Positions 7,455 to 15,928 of a stretch of 25,713 bases of DNA are shown here, piece by piece (position 1 is the stretch's first letter; each line of letters opens with the position of its first letter). The position numbers and the translations under genes are program-made. The stretch comes from JBOGIF01 sp050742415. Its GTDB lineage: Bacteria; Actinomycetota; Acidimicrobiia; Acidimicrobiales; AC-14. The DNA lies in assembly GCA_050742415.1 (NCBI GenBank), contig JBOGIF010000200.1:1-25713 (forward strand), read 5' to 3'. Below the pieces are notes generated by a model. The model worked only from the letters and a program-made list of their open reading frames with translations. It had not been told where the DNA came from and made no database searches.

Positions 7455-7560
7455 TCACCCCTCAGTGAGTTGCGCTCGTAGCGCGGCGATATCTGCGATC
7501 TCCCCGCGCCTCGACGATCTTGCCGTCGCGAGATGGGATGATCACGGCCTCGTCGATCCG
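7455..7560 (-). pseudogene. Frameshifted gene remnant, SnoaL/NTF2-like C-terminal end (tentative)
   Basis: On the minus strand, from 7560 downward, the sequence encodes RIDEAVIIPSRDGKIVEAR. If one G of the GGGG run (complement of 7502-7505) is removed, it continues REIADIAALRAQLTEG and stops at 7457-7455. The strand-plus-dipeptide pattern 'RDGKIVEAR.....ALRAQL' resembles the end of SnoaL-like/NTF2-fold proteins. Upstream of 7560 the frame degenerates into Arg/Ser-rich filler with no start. I read it as the decayed tail of a lost gene; chance coding appearance in GC-rich DNA is the alternative. Confidence 0.3.
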
Positions 7561-7639
7561 AAAGCTGCGGCACCTGCCCCGCGACGCCGGCGAAGCTCGC
7601 CGTCTGGCGCTAAGTCTCGCGCCGGCGCTCTTGACCCGG

Positions 7640-8329
7640 CTAGACGGCCACGAGGAAGTGGAAGTTGCCCTCGCCGACGGAGCGTTCCAGCGTGCGCAGG
7701 ATTCGAGTGGCGTTGTCTCTGACGCCTTGGACGAAGTAGGGCTTGCCCTCTCGACCGAACCGGACGGCGCCGGTCGGATCCCAGGCGCCGAGATGGCCGG
7801 CGGTCCGCTCGAAGTCGGGGTGCGGTTCGAAACCGAGATTCCTGGCGTAGCCGACGGCACCCCACACCAGCTCCCGCGCCATCTCGATCCGAGCGGCGAG
7901 CGCGGGCGCCCCATAGACGAGGAAGTAGTTGCGTACGTAGGCGCGCAGGTCGGCATCGTCCATCACCTTCGGCCCGAGTACGTCCTTGACGCCCAGGCAA
8001 TAGACGTCGACCAAGTAGCCGCTGACGGAGACCTTGTCACGCCGATGATCCCGTGCCACGAGCACGCTGACGATTCCGTGGCCGACCCCATCGGGCACGT
8101 CCGTATCCGGCCACTCCGCCGGCGCATCGAGCCCCTCGCTCCAGCCTGGGCTGACCCAGCACCCCACGACCGGCGGCTCCGGGGCGTGTGCGGCATCCTC
8201 AAGCGCCACCTGGCGCACCAGGCGACCCGCCTCGGCCGACGAGACGCCGAGGACCCGGGCGACCCCTTTGGGCGTACACCTCTGGGCGCGCAAGGCACGG
8301 ACCCGTGACAAACGGTCGCGATCATCCAT
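7640..8329 (-). CDS. HTH-domain protein of an uncharacterised family
   Basis: A 229-residue protein from ATG 8329. Residues ~5-45 look like a helix-turn-helix (LSRVRALRAQRCTPKGVARVL, then GVSSAEAGRLVRQ), with 'TPKGVARVLGVSSAEAGRL' as the likely HTH core. The rest is a distinct conserved-looking domain: GIVSVLVARD (85-94), GYLVDVYCLGVKDVLGP (104-120), a Tyr-rich YVRNYFLVYG (131-140), the helix ARIEMARELVWGAVGYARNLGF, and HPDFERTAGHLGAW. I do not recognise this second domain. Frame extension upstream of 8329 gives Arg/Ser-rich filler, so this start is preferred although no Shine-Dalgarno is visible. It is transcribed opposite to its neighbours and diverges from the VOC gene across 486 bases. 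Confidence 0.7.
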   Translation of the reverse strand: MDDRDRLSRVRALRAQRCTPKGVARVLGVSSAEAGRLVRQVALEDAAHAPEPPVVGCWVSPGWSEGLDAPAEWPDTDVPDGVGHGIVSVLVARDHRRDKVSVSGYLVDVYCLGVKDVLGPKVMDDADLRAYVRNYFLVYGAPALAARIEMARELVWGAVGYARNLGFEPHPDFERTAGHLGAWDPTGAVRFGREGKPYFVQGVRDNATRILRTLERSVGEGNFHFLVAV

Positions 8330-8815
8330 CGTGCCGTTGTACTTCGCCGCTCGACCGGAGTGGTGGACCTGCACGATCAAACTGCGTCGACAGCACGGAA
8401 CGCCGCGGTTCCGCTCACGGCGAACTGGAGAAGGAGCGAGCGTTGGTCTGACATGCTCGTTGTCGCTCAGTAGAGGCCGTCTCCGATCCGAGCCGCGTTC
8501 GCAGCCGCCAACAGGCGCATTACCGGTGCACCTGGAGTGCCGGTGGGTGACAGCCCAACCGTTGCGAGCAGCTCGCGAAACCGCCGTCATCAGCGCTCGC
8601 AAGCAACCGGCCCGACGGAGAAATGCGGCTTCGGCGTCGAAAGACCCTGCTCAGCGCGTACGCGTTCGAAGCTCTAGGGCAGGATTGTCGCCTTAGCTCC
8701 AACCGATCCGGCCCGCGTGACGGTCGACGCAGTCCTCCCACTCCAGAGTGAGAACGGCCCGGTTCACACTGCGCCTCCTCGTACGGTGGTCAAGCGCGCG
8801 AGCGGAGGGAACGGC
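8330..8815. other. Intergenic region without a recognisable gene
   Basis: A 486-base divergent region between the HTH gene and the VOC gene. Open frames on both strands translate to low-complexity Arg/Ser/Pro sequence without motifs. No tRNA-like fold, terminator or strong promoter was recognised. A Shine-Dalgarno site for the VOC gene (GGAGGGA, 8804-8810) lies at its right edge. Confidence 0.6.
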
Positions 8816-9676
8816 ATGCCCGAGCGAGACGGATACATGCCCGGCGTCCCCTGTTGGGTCGACACCAGTCAGCCCGACGTCGAGGCCGCCCTCCCCTTCT
8901 ACAGCGGTCTGTTCGGGTGGGAGTTCGAGAACGTGATGCCCGAAGGGTCGGAGGGCAAGTACTTCATCGGCCGCATCCACGGCGGCGACGCGGCGGCGGT
9001 CGGGTCGATCCCCGACGGCGCGCCACCGATGGCGATGTGGAACACGTACGTCTGGGTCAACAACGCCGACGAGACGGCGACCAAGGTTCGCGATGCCGGC
9101 GGCGCGGTGACGATGGAACCCTTCGACGTCATGGACGCGGGGCGGATGGCTGTCCTTACCGATCCCGAAGGAGCTGCGTTCTGCGTCTGGCAGGCGAAGA
9201 ACCACAAGGGGGCGAAAGTCGTCAACGAGCACGGCTCGCTGAACTTCAACGGCCTCGCCACCCGGGACCCCGAAGGCGCCAAAGCGTTCTATGGCGCCGT
9301 CTTCGGTTGGAAGACGCTGGCCTTGCCCGCCGCTCTGATGTGGACGCTCCCCGGCTACGGCGATCACCTCGAGGAGAGCAGTCCGGGCCTTCACGAGCAG
9401 ATGGCGCAGATGGGCGCGCCCGAGGGCTTCGTCGACGTCGTCGCCGCGGTCAATCCAATCGCCGACGACGAGCCCGATACGCCGGCGCACTGGAGCGTCA
9501 CCTTCGCCGTCGACGACGCCGACGCCACGGCGGCGAAGGCGAAGGCGCTCGGCGGCGAGGTCGTTGCCGGACCATTCGATGCCCCGTGGACACGGATGGC
9601 GATGATCAAGGACCCGCAGAGGGCGACCTTCATCGCCAGCCAGTTCGTTCCCGAGAACAAGGACCTCAAGGCGTAG
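8816..9676 (+). CDS. Two-domain VOC (glyoxalase/bleomycin-resistance-like) protein
   Basis: A 286-residue protein made of two vicinal-oxygen-chelate modules. The first (about 7-126) runs from PGVPCWVDTSQPDVEAALPF through FYSGLFGWEF and ends with DPEGAAFCVWQ. The second (about 137-270) has LNFNGLATRDPEGAKAF, FYGAVFGWKT, an internal beta-alpha module VTFAVDDADATAAKAKALGG, and KDPQRATFIASQF. ATG 8816 has GGAGGGA 5 bases upstream, a strong start. VOC proteins bind a divalent metal and act in isomerisation, epimerisation, ring-opening or drug binding; the substrate cannot be told. This architecture is common in actinobacteria, often with PhnB-like or hydroxylase annotation. It is monocistronic and convergent with accA. 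Confidence 0.87.
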   Translation: MPERDGYMPGVPCWVDTSQPDVEAALPFYSGLFGWEFENVMPEGSEGKYFIGRIHGGDAAAVGSIPDGAPPMAMWNTYVWVNNADETATKVRDAGGAVTMEPFDVMDAGRMAVLTDPEGAAFCVWQAKNHKGAKVVNEHGSLNFNGLATRDPEGAKAFYGAVFGWKTLALPAALMWTLPGYGDHLEESSPGLHEQMAQMGAPEGFVDVVAAVNPIADDEPDTPAHWSVTFAVDDADATAAKAKALGGEVVAGPFDAPWTRMAMIKDPQRATFIASQFVPENKDLKA

Positions 9677-9903
9677 CGGTAGCCGTCATTCCGGTCACCC
9701 GAACGGCGTGCCGGGGATGGGCGCGATCCACGACCGACGGTAGTCATGGTACTGCGAAGACAGCCCGCCTCCGCTGTTCCCGGGAACCTCCCTGAGTCGG
9801 CGATCCTGTGCTCAGCCAGGCCATGGCAACGAGCCCGACCTCGAATGGGGCCAAGGCCGCTTCACCCAGCGTTCCCGAAGCTCATGAAGCTCCTCGTCGC
9901 TTC

Positions 9904-11697
<1,794 letters not shown>

Positions 11698-11718
11698 GCG
11701 CCTATCGTGCACGAGGCT

Positions 11719-12096
11719 TCACACCCAAGCCGGACTCAGACCACCGAACATCGGAAAGTGCTTGACGTTCAACGTTGCGAGCTCCGCGCCTTCCTCCTCA
11801 GCCGTAGCGGCGATCAGGTAATCAGCCAGGTCGATACCAGGGTGCGAACGTCGATGCTTCCTGAGGTGCGCGCCAGCCCGGGAGGCGACCGCATCAGACA
11901 CCGGAACGAGCTGTAGCCCACCGAACAACCGGGCAACGTCACGGCGTTCGCCTGAACGCATTCCGCCCTCTATCTCGGCGCGAGAGATGACGCTGGCCAG
12001 CGCTCCCTCAGGCAGCGCCGCAATCAGTAGTTCGGTCGCCCGGTAGTCGCCGCGCAGATGCGAGATGAGCACTGTCGAGTCGAACAGGCGCCTCAC
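11719..12096 (-). CDS. vapC: VapC-type PIN-domain toxin (ribonuclease)
   Basis: A 125-residue PIN-domain protein; family members are Mg2+-dependent endoribonucleases that cut tRNA or rRNA when freed from antitoxin. Conserved acidic residues are visible: Asp6 in LFDSTVLI, Glu41 in SVISRAEIEGG, and Asp89/Asp92 in GIDLADYLIAATA, followed by ATLNVKHFPMF. GTG 12096 is chosen because it overlaps the antitoxin stop (GTGA) and the first PIN strand starts immediately. The gene ends 21 bases before accA on the same strand, so readthrough from the vapBC promoter into accA is possible. Confidence 0.9.
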   Translation of the reverse strand: MRRLFDSTVLISHLRGDYRATELLIAALPEGALASVISRAEIEGGMRSGERRDVARLFGGLQLVPVSDAVASRAGAHLRKHRRSHPGIDLADYLIAATAEEEGAELATLNVKHFPMFGGLSPAWV

Positions 12097-12353
12097 GTCG
12101 ACAGGCGCTTCAGCCGCTCGCCGGCACCTACGCCTCGCACCCGAGCCAGCCAAGCCGGCCAGTCATCTTCCCCAGCGAGAAGCCCTGCGGTGGCAAGGAC
12201 GGCCCGGCGCCGCTCCTCCAGGCCATTGTCGAGACCGAGAGCCTCATCGAGGATCGCGCGGATGACCTGCGCCTTGGGAACGCCGGCGTCGTGGGACCGA
12301 GCTGCCAACCGCTCGTCCTGCTGATCGGTGATGTATATCTGCGTCCGCCGCAT
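12093..12353 (-). CDS. vapB: VapB-type ribbon-helix-helix antitoxin
   Basis: An 86-residue protein with an N-terminal ribbon-helix-helix: the beta strand RTQIYIT (3-9), then helices DQQDERLAARSHDAG and KAQVIRAILDEAL. The C-terminal half (GLLAGEDDWPAWLARVRG...) is the expected toxin-wrapping segment with a Trp-rich motif. It would dimerise, bind the operator and hold VapC inactive. ATG 12353 lies 8 bases after a good -10 (TATGAT) with no Shine-Dalgarno, so the mRNA is probably leaderless or nearly so. The stop overlaps vapC. Confidence 0.88.
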   Translation of the reverse strand: MRRTQIYITDQQDERLAARSHDAGVPKAQVIRAILDEALGLDNGLEERRRAVLATAGLLAGEDDWPAWLARVRGVGAGERLKRLST

Positions 12354-12361
12354 ATGGCGGC
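12347..12361. promoter_or_regulatory. Inverted repeat over the vapB start, candidate operator
   Basis: GCCGC (12347-12351) and GCGGC (12357-12361) form a perfect 5-bp inverted repeat around ATATG, covering the vapB start codon and the predicted transcription start. RHH antitoxins usually bind such short palindromes next to their own promoter. Binding is inferred. Confidence 0.4.
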
Positions 12362-12389
12362 ATCATACATCTATCGTCAGCGTTGTCAG
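12362..12389 (-). promoter_or_regulatory. vapBC promoter
   Basis: On the minus strand, CTGACA (12389-12384) matches TTGACA at 5 of 6 positions, followed by a 16-base spacer and TATGAT (12367-12362), 5 of 6 to TATAAT. The predicted start of transcription falls within about two bases of the vapB ATG. This is the best two-box promoter in the window. Confidence 0.65.
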
Positions 12390-12399
12390 CTGTGTCAGC
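12376..12399. repeat. Three GTCAGC direct repeats with 9-bp period in the vapBC promoter
   Basis: GTCAGC occurs at 12376-12381, 12385-12390 and 12394-12399 (GCTGAC on the minus strand), exactly 9 bp apart, covering and flanking the -35 box of vapBC. It could be an iteron-like operator for VapB or a host regulator. Confidence 0.6.
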
Positions 12400-12452
12400 G
12401 GGACGGGGATGACCTCGCCCTGGCCCAGCGCGTCCCGACAGGCATCTCACAC

Positions 12453-13277
12453 CTAGGGGTCGGGGTCGCGGAGCACCAGACTGGCGAAAGCGTCGGCGGC
12501 GGCGGTCGTCACGGGGCCCGGGGCCATAGGCAGCAAACGGCCGTCGACGGCACCGATCGGTTGCACCTCGCGGGTGCTGGAGGTCAGGAACGCCTCGTCG
12601 ACGCGAGCCAGGACGTCGATTGGGAGGTCGTCCTCGACCACGTCGACGAGCTCCAACAACAGGTCCCTCGTGACGCCCGGGAGGCAACCGGACGACAGCG
12701 ACGGGGTGTGGAGCCGCCCGTTCATGCCCACGAACACGTTGGTACCGGTGCCCTCGCAAAGGTTGCCGGCCAGGTTGACGAACAGCGCCTCGCCGGCCGA
12801 GCGGTCGCGGGCGAACGCCAGGGCCAGGACGTTCTCGCCGTAGGACACCGTCTTCAGGCCGGTGAGCGCACCTCGCTCGTTGCGGGGCCAGGGGGCGACG
12901 ACGACATCGGTCGAAGGGGGCCACGGGGCCATCGGGCCACCGGCGACGATCACGGTGGGCCCGGTGTCGCCCCGCTCCGACCCGAGGGGTGAGGGGCCGC
13001 CGGTCACGGTGACCCTCAGGCGACCCTCCACGATGGAGCCGGCAGCCACCACCTCGGCCATGGCTTCACGCAGCAGCGACGGCTCTGGGCAGGCCAGCCG
13101 CATGCCGGCGGTCGAGCGGGCCAGGCGGTCGAGGTGGCGCCGGATGGCGAACGGCACGCCTCCGTAGACGCGAAGCGTCTCGAACACGCCATCGCCGGTC
13201 AGAAGCGCGTGGTCGAACACCGAGACCCGCGCCTCCTCGGCTGGGACGACCCGGCCGTCGATCCACACGCTCGTCAC
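12453..13277 (-). CDS. pabC: Class IV PLP aminotransferase fold, probable aminodeoxychorismate lyase
   Basis: A 274-residue fold-type IV PLP enzyme. It starts SVWIDGRVVP and has VFDHALLTGDGVFETLRVY (20-38), the cofactor Lys142 in GLKTVSYGENVLA, Glu175 in NLCEGTGTNVFV, and SGCLPGVTRDLLLEL (196-210). PabC turns aminodeoxychorismate into p-aminobenzoate plus pyruvate for folate synthesis. The assignment over branched-chain or D-amino-acid transaminase rests on the 4-base overlap (GTGA) with pabB; sequence alone cannot separate these easily. The GTG at 13277 is chosen because of that overlap and because the fold begins there. Confidence 0.82.
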   Translation of the reverse strand: MTSVWIDGRVVPAEEARVSVFDHALLTGDGVFETLRVYGGVPFAIRRHLDRLARSTAGMRLACPEPSLLREAMAEVVAAGSIVEGRLRVTVTGGPSPLGSERGDTGPTVIVAGGPMAPWPPSTDVVVAPWPRNERGALTGLKTVSYGENVLALAFARDRSAGEALFVNLAGNLCEGTGTNVFVGMNGRLHTPSLSSGCLPGVTRDLLLELVDVVEDDLPIDVLARVDEAFLTSSTREVQPIGAVDGRLLPMAPGPVTTAAADAFASLVLRDPDP

Positions 13278-14347
13278 GGCCGGGCCCTCGTCGGCTCCAC
13301 CGACGCCGAGTCGGCCGAGAGCGAGGCTGTGGAGCCGGTGGCCACGGCCAGGAGCCGGCGGGCCTTGAGCTCGGTCTCGGCCCACTCCTCCTCGGCGTCG
13401 GAACCCCACGTGATCCCGGCTCCGGTACCGAGGTTGAGCATCCCGTCCTCCACCCAGAATGTGCGGATGGCCACGTTGAGGTCGGCTTGGCGCCGGTCGG
13501 CGTCGACCCACCCGATGGCGCCGCAGTACGCCCGGCGCGGACACGGCTCCAGGGCCTCGATCATGCCCATGGCGGCATGCTTGGGTGCGCCCGTCACCGA
13601 GCCGGGGGGGAAGGTTGCGTCGAGGATCGCGGGCCAGCCGATACCCGCCCGCAGCCGGCCGCGGACGGTGCTCACCAGGTGCACCAGCCCGGGGTGGCGC
13701 TCGGTCCGGCACAGGGCCGCAACAGATACCGATCCGTAGCGGCACACCCTTCCCAGGTCGTTGCGAACAAGGTCCACGATCATCACGTTCTCGGCCCGGT
13801 CCTTGTCGGTCAGCCCCTCCTCCCCGACCGCCGTCCCCTTGATCGGCTCCGACTCGACCAGTTCTCTGTCGCGCCTCAGAAACCGTTCTGGCGACGCCGA
13901 GACGATCCTCATCCCGATCGACGGGAGGTTGACGACCGCGGCATGGGGAGCGGGGTTCCGATCGGCCAACGCCGAAGCAAGGGCCACGATGTCGAAGCCC
14001 TCGGGGACCGGCGTGCTGAGGCGCCGGCAGAGATTGACCTGATAGACGTCGCCCGCGCCGATCGCCTCGCGGATGGTCGTGACGCCCTTGACGAACTCGG
14101 GCCGACCGAGGCTCGACCGCCAGCCACCAGACGCCGAAAGCGTCATAGGCGGTGCCGCCGGCGACCGCGGCCAGGACGACGCGGCCTGCTGCACCGACGA
14201 GAAGCGCGCGCACACCGGCGCGGCGTCGTAGGGAAGGACGACGGCCCACTGGCCCGACCCGTCGAGGGCGGCGACGTCGGAGGTCACGTCGATCATCCCG
14301 GTCAGCAAGCGTCCGGCGGCCACGACGAAGTCGTCCGGCTCGGCCAT
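13274..14347 (-). CDS. pabB: Aminodeoxychorismate synthase component I
   Basis: A 357-residue chorismate-binding enzyme that aminates chorismate to 4-amino-4-deoxychorismate, using ammonia from a PabA glutaminase. Diagnostic motif: SEPIKGTA at about 166-173 with Lys170. PabB carries Lys where anthranilate synthase has Ala (PIAGT), so this is PabB rather than TrpE. Other motifs are ENVMIVDLVRNDLGR (about 186-200), FPPGSVTGAPK (about 246-256) and GTGAGITWGSD (about 307-317). The N-terminal domain is shorter than in E. coli PabB (~450 aa), as in many actinobacterial short forms. ATG 14347 is used because upstream codons are Arg-rich filler. No pabA lies in the window. Confidence 0.9.
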   Translation of the reverse strand: MAEPDDFVVAAGRLLTGMIDVTSDVAALDGSGQWAVVLPYDAAPVCARFSSVQQAASSWPRSPAAPPMTLSASGGWRSSLGRPEFVKGVTTIREAIGAGDVYQVNLCRRLSTPVPEGFDIVALASALADRNPAPHAAVVNLPSIGMRIVSASPERFLRRDRELVESEPIKGTAVGEEGLTDKDRAENVMIVDLVRNDLGRVCRYGSVSVAALCRTERHPGLVHLVSTVRGRLRAGIGWPAILDATFPPGSVTGAPKHAAMGMIEALEPCPRRAYCGAIGWVDADRRQADLNVAIRTFWVEDGMLNLGTGAGITWGSDAEEEWAETELKARRLLAVATGSTASLSADSASVEPTRARP

Positions 14348-14357
14348 TGCAATGCCG

Positions 14358-14415
14358 AGCCTACGGCGCCACGGCCGGCCACCGCCGTGGCGCCCGAGAC
14401 GGCCGGCGGTAGCCT
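14358..14415. promoter_or_regulatory. Divergent pabB / LCP promoter region with a perfect inverted repeat
   Basis: Two -10-like hexamers face away from each other: TAGGCT for pabB (minus strand, 14363-14358, 10 bases before the ATG) and TAGCCT for the LCP gene (14410-14415, 8 bases before the GTG). Between them lies a perfect 10-bp inverted repeat, GGCGCCACGG (14365-14374) and CCGTGGCGCC (14385-14394), with a 10-base spacer. It covers both expected -35 positions. It could be a shared operator; a cruciform or RNA hairpin is the alternative. Confidence 0.45.
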
Positions 14416-14423
14416 CCGGCTCC

Positions 14424-15827
14424 GTGGTCCATCCCCGACAGACCTCGATCCGACCGCGTCGTTGGCCGCAGCGGCTCCTCAAGGGCCTGGTCGTGTTCGT
14501 CGGGATCTGCGTCCTGCTCGCGGGCGGGGCCTACCTCTACGTGAAGGCGCAGCTCGGCAACATCAACCGGCTGCAGATCTCGGGCACCGGCGACAGCGGA
14601 GCCGACGAGGTCATGAACGTGCTGCTCGTCGGCTCGGACAGCCGTGAGCGCCTGACCGGCCAGGCCGCCGCCCAAGCCGGCAAGAACCTCGTGGCCGGGG
14701 CCCGCAGCGACACGATCATGGTGCTGCACATCGACCCGCGCGACGCCAAGGCCGTCATCCTGTCGATCCCCAGGGACCTGTACGTGCCGATAGCCGGGCG
14801 CAACGAGCGCAACCGCGTCAACGCCGCCTTCACCTATGGGGGCGCCAGCGGGCTCGTCGACACGATCGAGACGGCGCTCGGGATCCCGATAAACCATTAC
14901 GTCGAGATCGACTTCGTCGGCTTCAAGGACGTCGTGGACGCCGTCGGCGGGGTACAGATCTACGTGCCAGCCCCGGTGAGGGACAAGTTCAGCGGACTCG
15001 ACATCAAGACCCCGGGCTGCATCCGGGTCAACGGCGACCAGGGCCTCGCCTTCGTGCGCAGCCGTAACTACGAGACCTTCGAGTCGGGTCGGTGGCGCAC
15101 CGATCCCACCGCCGACCTGGGCCGCATCCAGCGCCAGCAGGACTTCATCCGCCGGATGCTGCGCAAGGCCGTGTCGTCGGGGATCTCCAACCCCGTCACC
15201 CTCAACCGGTTGGTCGGCATCGGGGTGCGCGACGTGACCCTCGACTCGGAGATGTCAACCAGCGACATCGCCCGCCTGGGCCGCCGCTTCAAGTCCCTCG
15301 ATCCCAACACGGTGGACATGCTCACCCTGCCGACCCGGGGGACCACCATCGGGGGAGCGTCGGTGCTGCTGCTCCAGAAGGACCAGGCCCAGCCTTACAT
15401 CGACCGGCTGAACGGAAAGGGGGCGCCGGTTGGTGCTCCGGCCGCGGCGCAGCCGTCCGACGTGCGGGTGAGGGTGCTCAACGGCACCGGCGCCGACGGG
15501 GCCGCCAGCACGGCGGGCGCGGCGCTCACCAGCGCCGGGTTCAACGTCGCCGACCTCGGTGACGTCCGCAACTACGGCGTCCGCAACACCTTGATCCAGC
15601 ACGTCACCGGCCAGCGGTCGAAGGCGGAGGTGCTCAAGCGCTACGTCGGGGGGACGGCAACCATCCAGGAGGTACGGACGCTCGGTACCGCCGACGTCTC
15701 CCTGGTCATCGGCGCCGACTTCAAGGGGGTCAGGCAGGCGCCGACCGCCGGTACCGCGCCGGCCACCACCGTGGCCCCGCCGGCATCCACCCCCCGCGCC
15801 AGCGGCACCGCCGCACCCGCCTGCTGA
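14424..15827 (+). CDS. LytR-CpsA-Psr (LCP) family cell-envelope glycopolymer ligase with LytR_C domain
   Basis: A 467-residue protein from GTG 14424. It has a basic N-terminus, one membrane segment at about 18-40 (LLKGLVVFVGICVLLAGGAYLYV) and an extracytoplasmic LCP domain (~65-250). LCP enzymes transfer undecaprenyl-pyrophosphate-linked polymers to peptidoglycan. Conserved residues are visible: VLLVGSDSR (66-74), Arg94-Ser-Asp96 in ARSDTIMVLHID, SIPRDLYV (114-121), GGVQIYVP (175-182), LAFVRSRN (208-215) and DLGRIQRQQ (231-239). A LytR_C domain follows (about 346-434, beginning VRVRVLNGTG) and then a Thr/Ala/Pro tail. It stands immediately upstream of the sugar-nucleotide cluster, fitting a role in anchoring that cluster's product. 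The exact start is uncertain; upstream in-frame codons are filler. Confidence 0.9.
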   Translation: MVHPRQTSIRPRRWPQRLLKGLVVFVGICVLLAGGAYLYVKAQLGNINRLQISGTGDSGADEVMNVLLVGSDSRERLTGQAAAQAGKNLVAGARSDTIMVLHIDPRDAKAVILSIPRDLYVPIAGRNERNRVNAAFTYGGASGLVDTIETALGIPINHYVEIDFVGFKDVVDAVGGVQIYVPAPVRDKFSGLDIKTPGCIRVNGDQGLAFVRSRNYETFESGRWRTDPTADLGRIQRQQDFIRRMLRKAVSSGISNPVTLNRLVGIGVRDVTLDSEMSTSDIARLGRRFKSLDPNTVDMLTLPTRGTTIGGASVLLLQKDQAQPYIDRLNGKGAPVGAPAAAQPSDVRVRVLNGTGADGAASTAGAALTSAGFNVADLGDVRNYGVRNTLIQHVTGQRSKAEVLKRYVGGTATIQEVRTLGTADVSLVIGADFKGVRQAPTAGTAPATTVAPPASTPRASGTAAPAC

Positions 15828-15847
15828 GGCCCAGGCACATTCCCCCA

Positions 15848-15922
15848 GCAGTTGACCCCCTTATGACCGGGACAACTGCGGACCGCCGCCGGAGGGGAGG
15901 GGGGTGCCGGCCGTTCTAGTGT
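15848..15922 (+). promoter_or_regulatory. Upstream region of the sugar cluster: inverted repeat and -10 for a leaderless rmlB-like gene
   Basis: TAGTGT (15917-15922) ends 6 bases before GTG 15929, predicting transcription from the start codon itself. Further upstream GCAGTTG (15848-15854) and CAACTGC (15873-15879) form a perfect 7-bp inverted repeat with an 18-base spacer, a possible operator. It is too far from the -10 to be a -35 box and has no T tract, so it is not an intrinsic terminator of the usual kind. Confidence 0.4.
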
Positions 15923-15928
15923 GAACCG

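Noticed and set aside
7520..8308. Plus-strand 262-codon open frame opposite the HTH gene
   Set aside because: The minus-strand reading has an HTH and an ordered second domain. The plus reading has no motif and no ribosome site. I prefer the minus-strand gene, with some residual doubt.
9677..9903. Terminator or small gene between the convergent VOC and accA genes
   Set aside because: No stem followed by a T tract on either strand, and no open frame with a plausible start or motif, was found in these 227 bases.
13274..14347. Calling this gene trpE (anthranilate synthase)
   Set aside because: The PIKGT motif with Lys is diagnostic for PabB, and the partner gene is a PabC-like enzyme.
13487..14647. 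Plus-strand open frame antisense to pabB and running into the LCP gene
   Set aside because: It mirrors pabB, crosses the divergent promoter region, and has only Arg/Pro/Gly-rich sequence.
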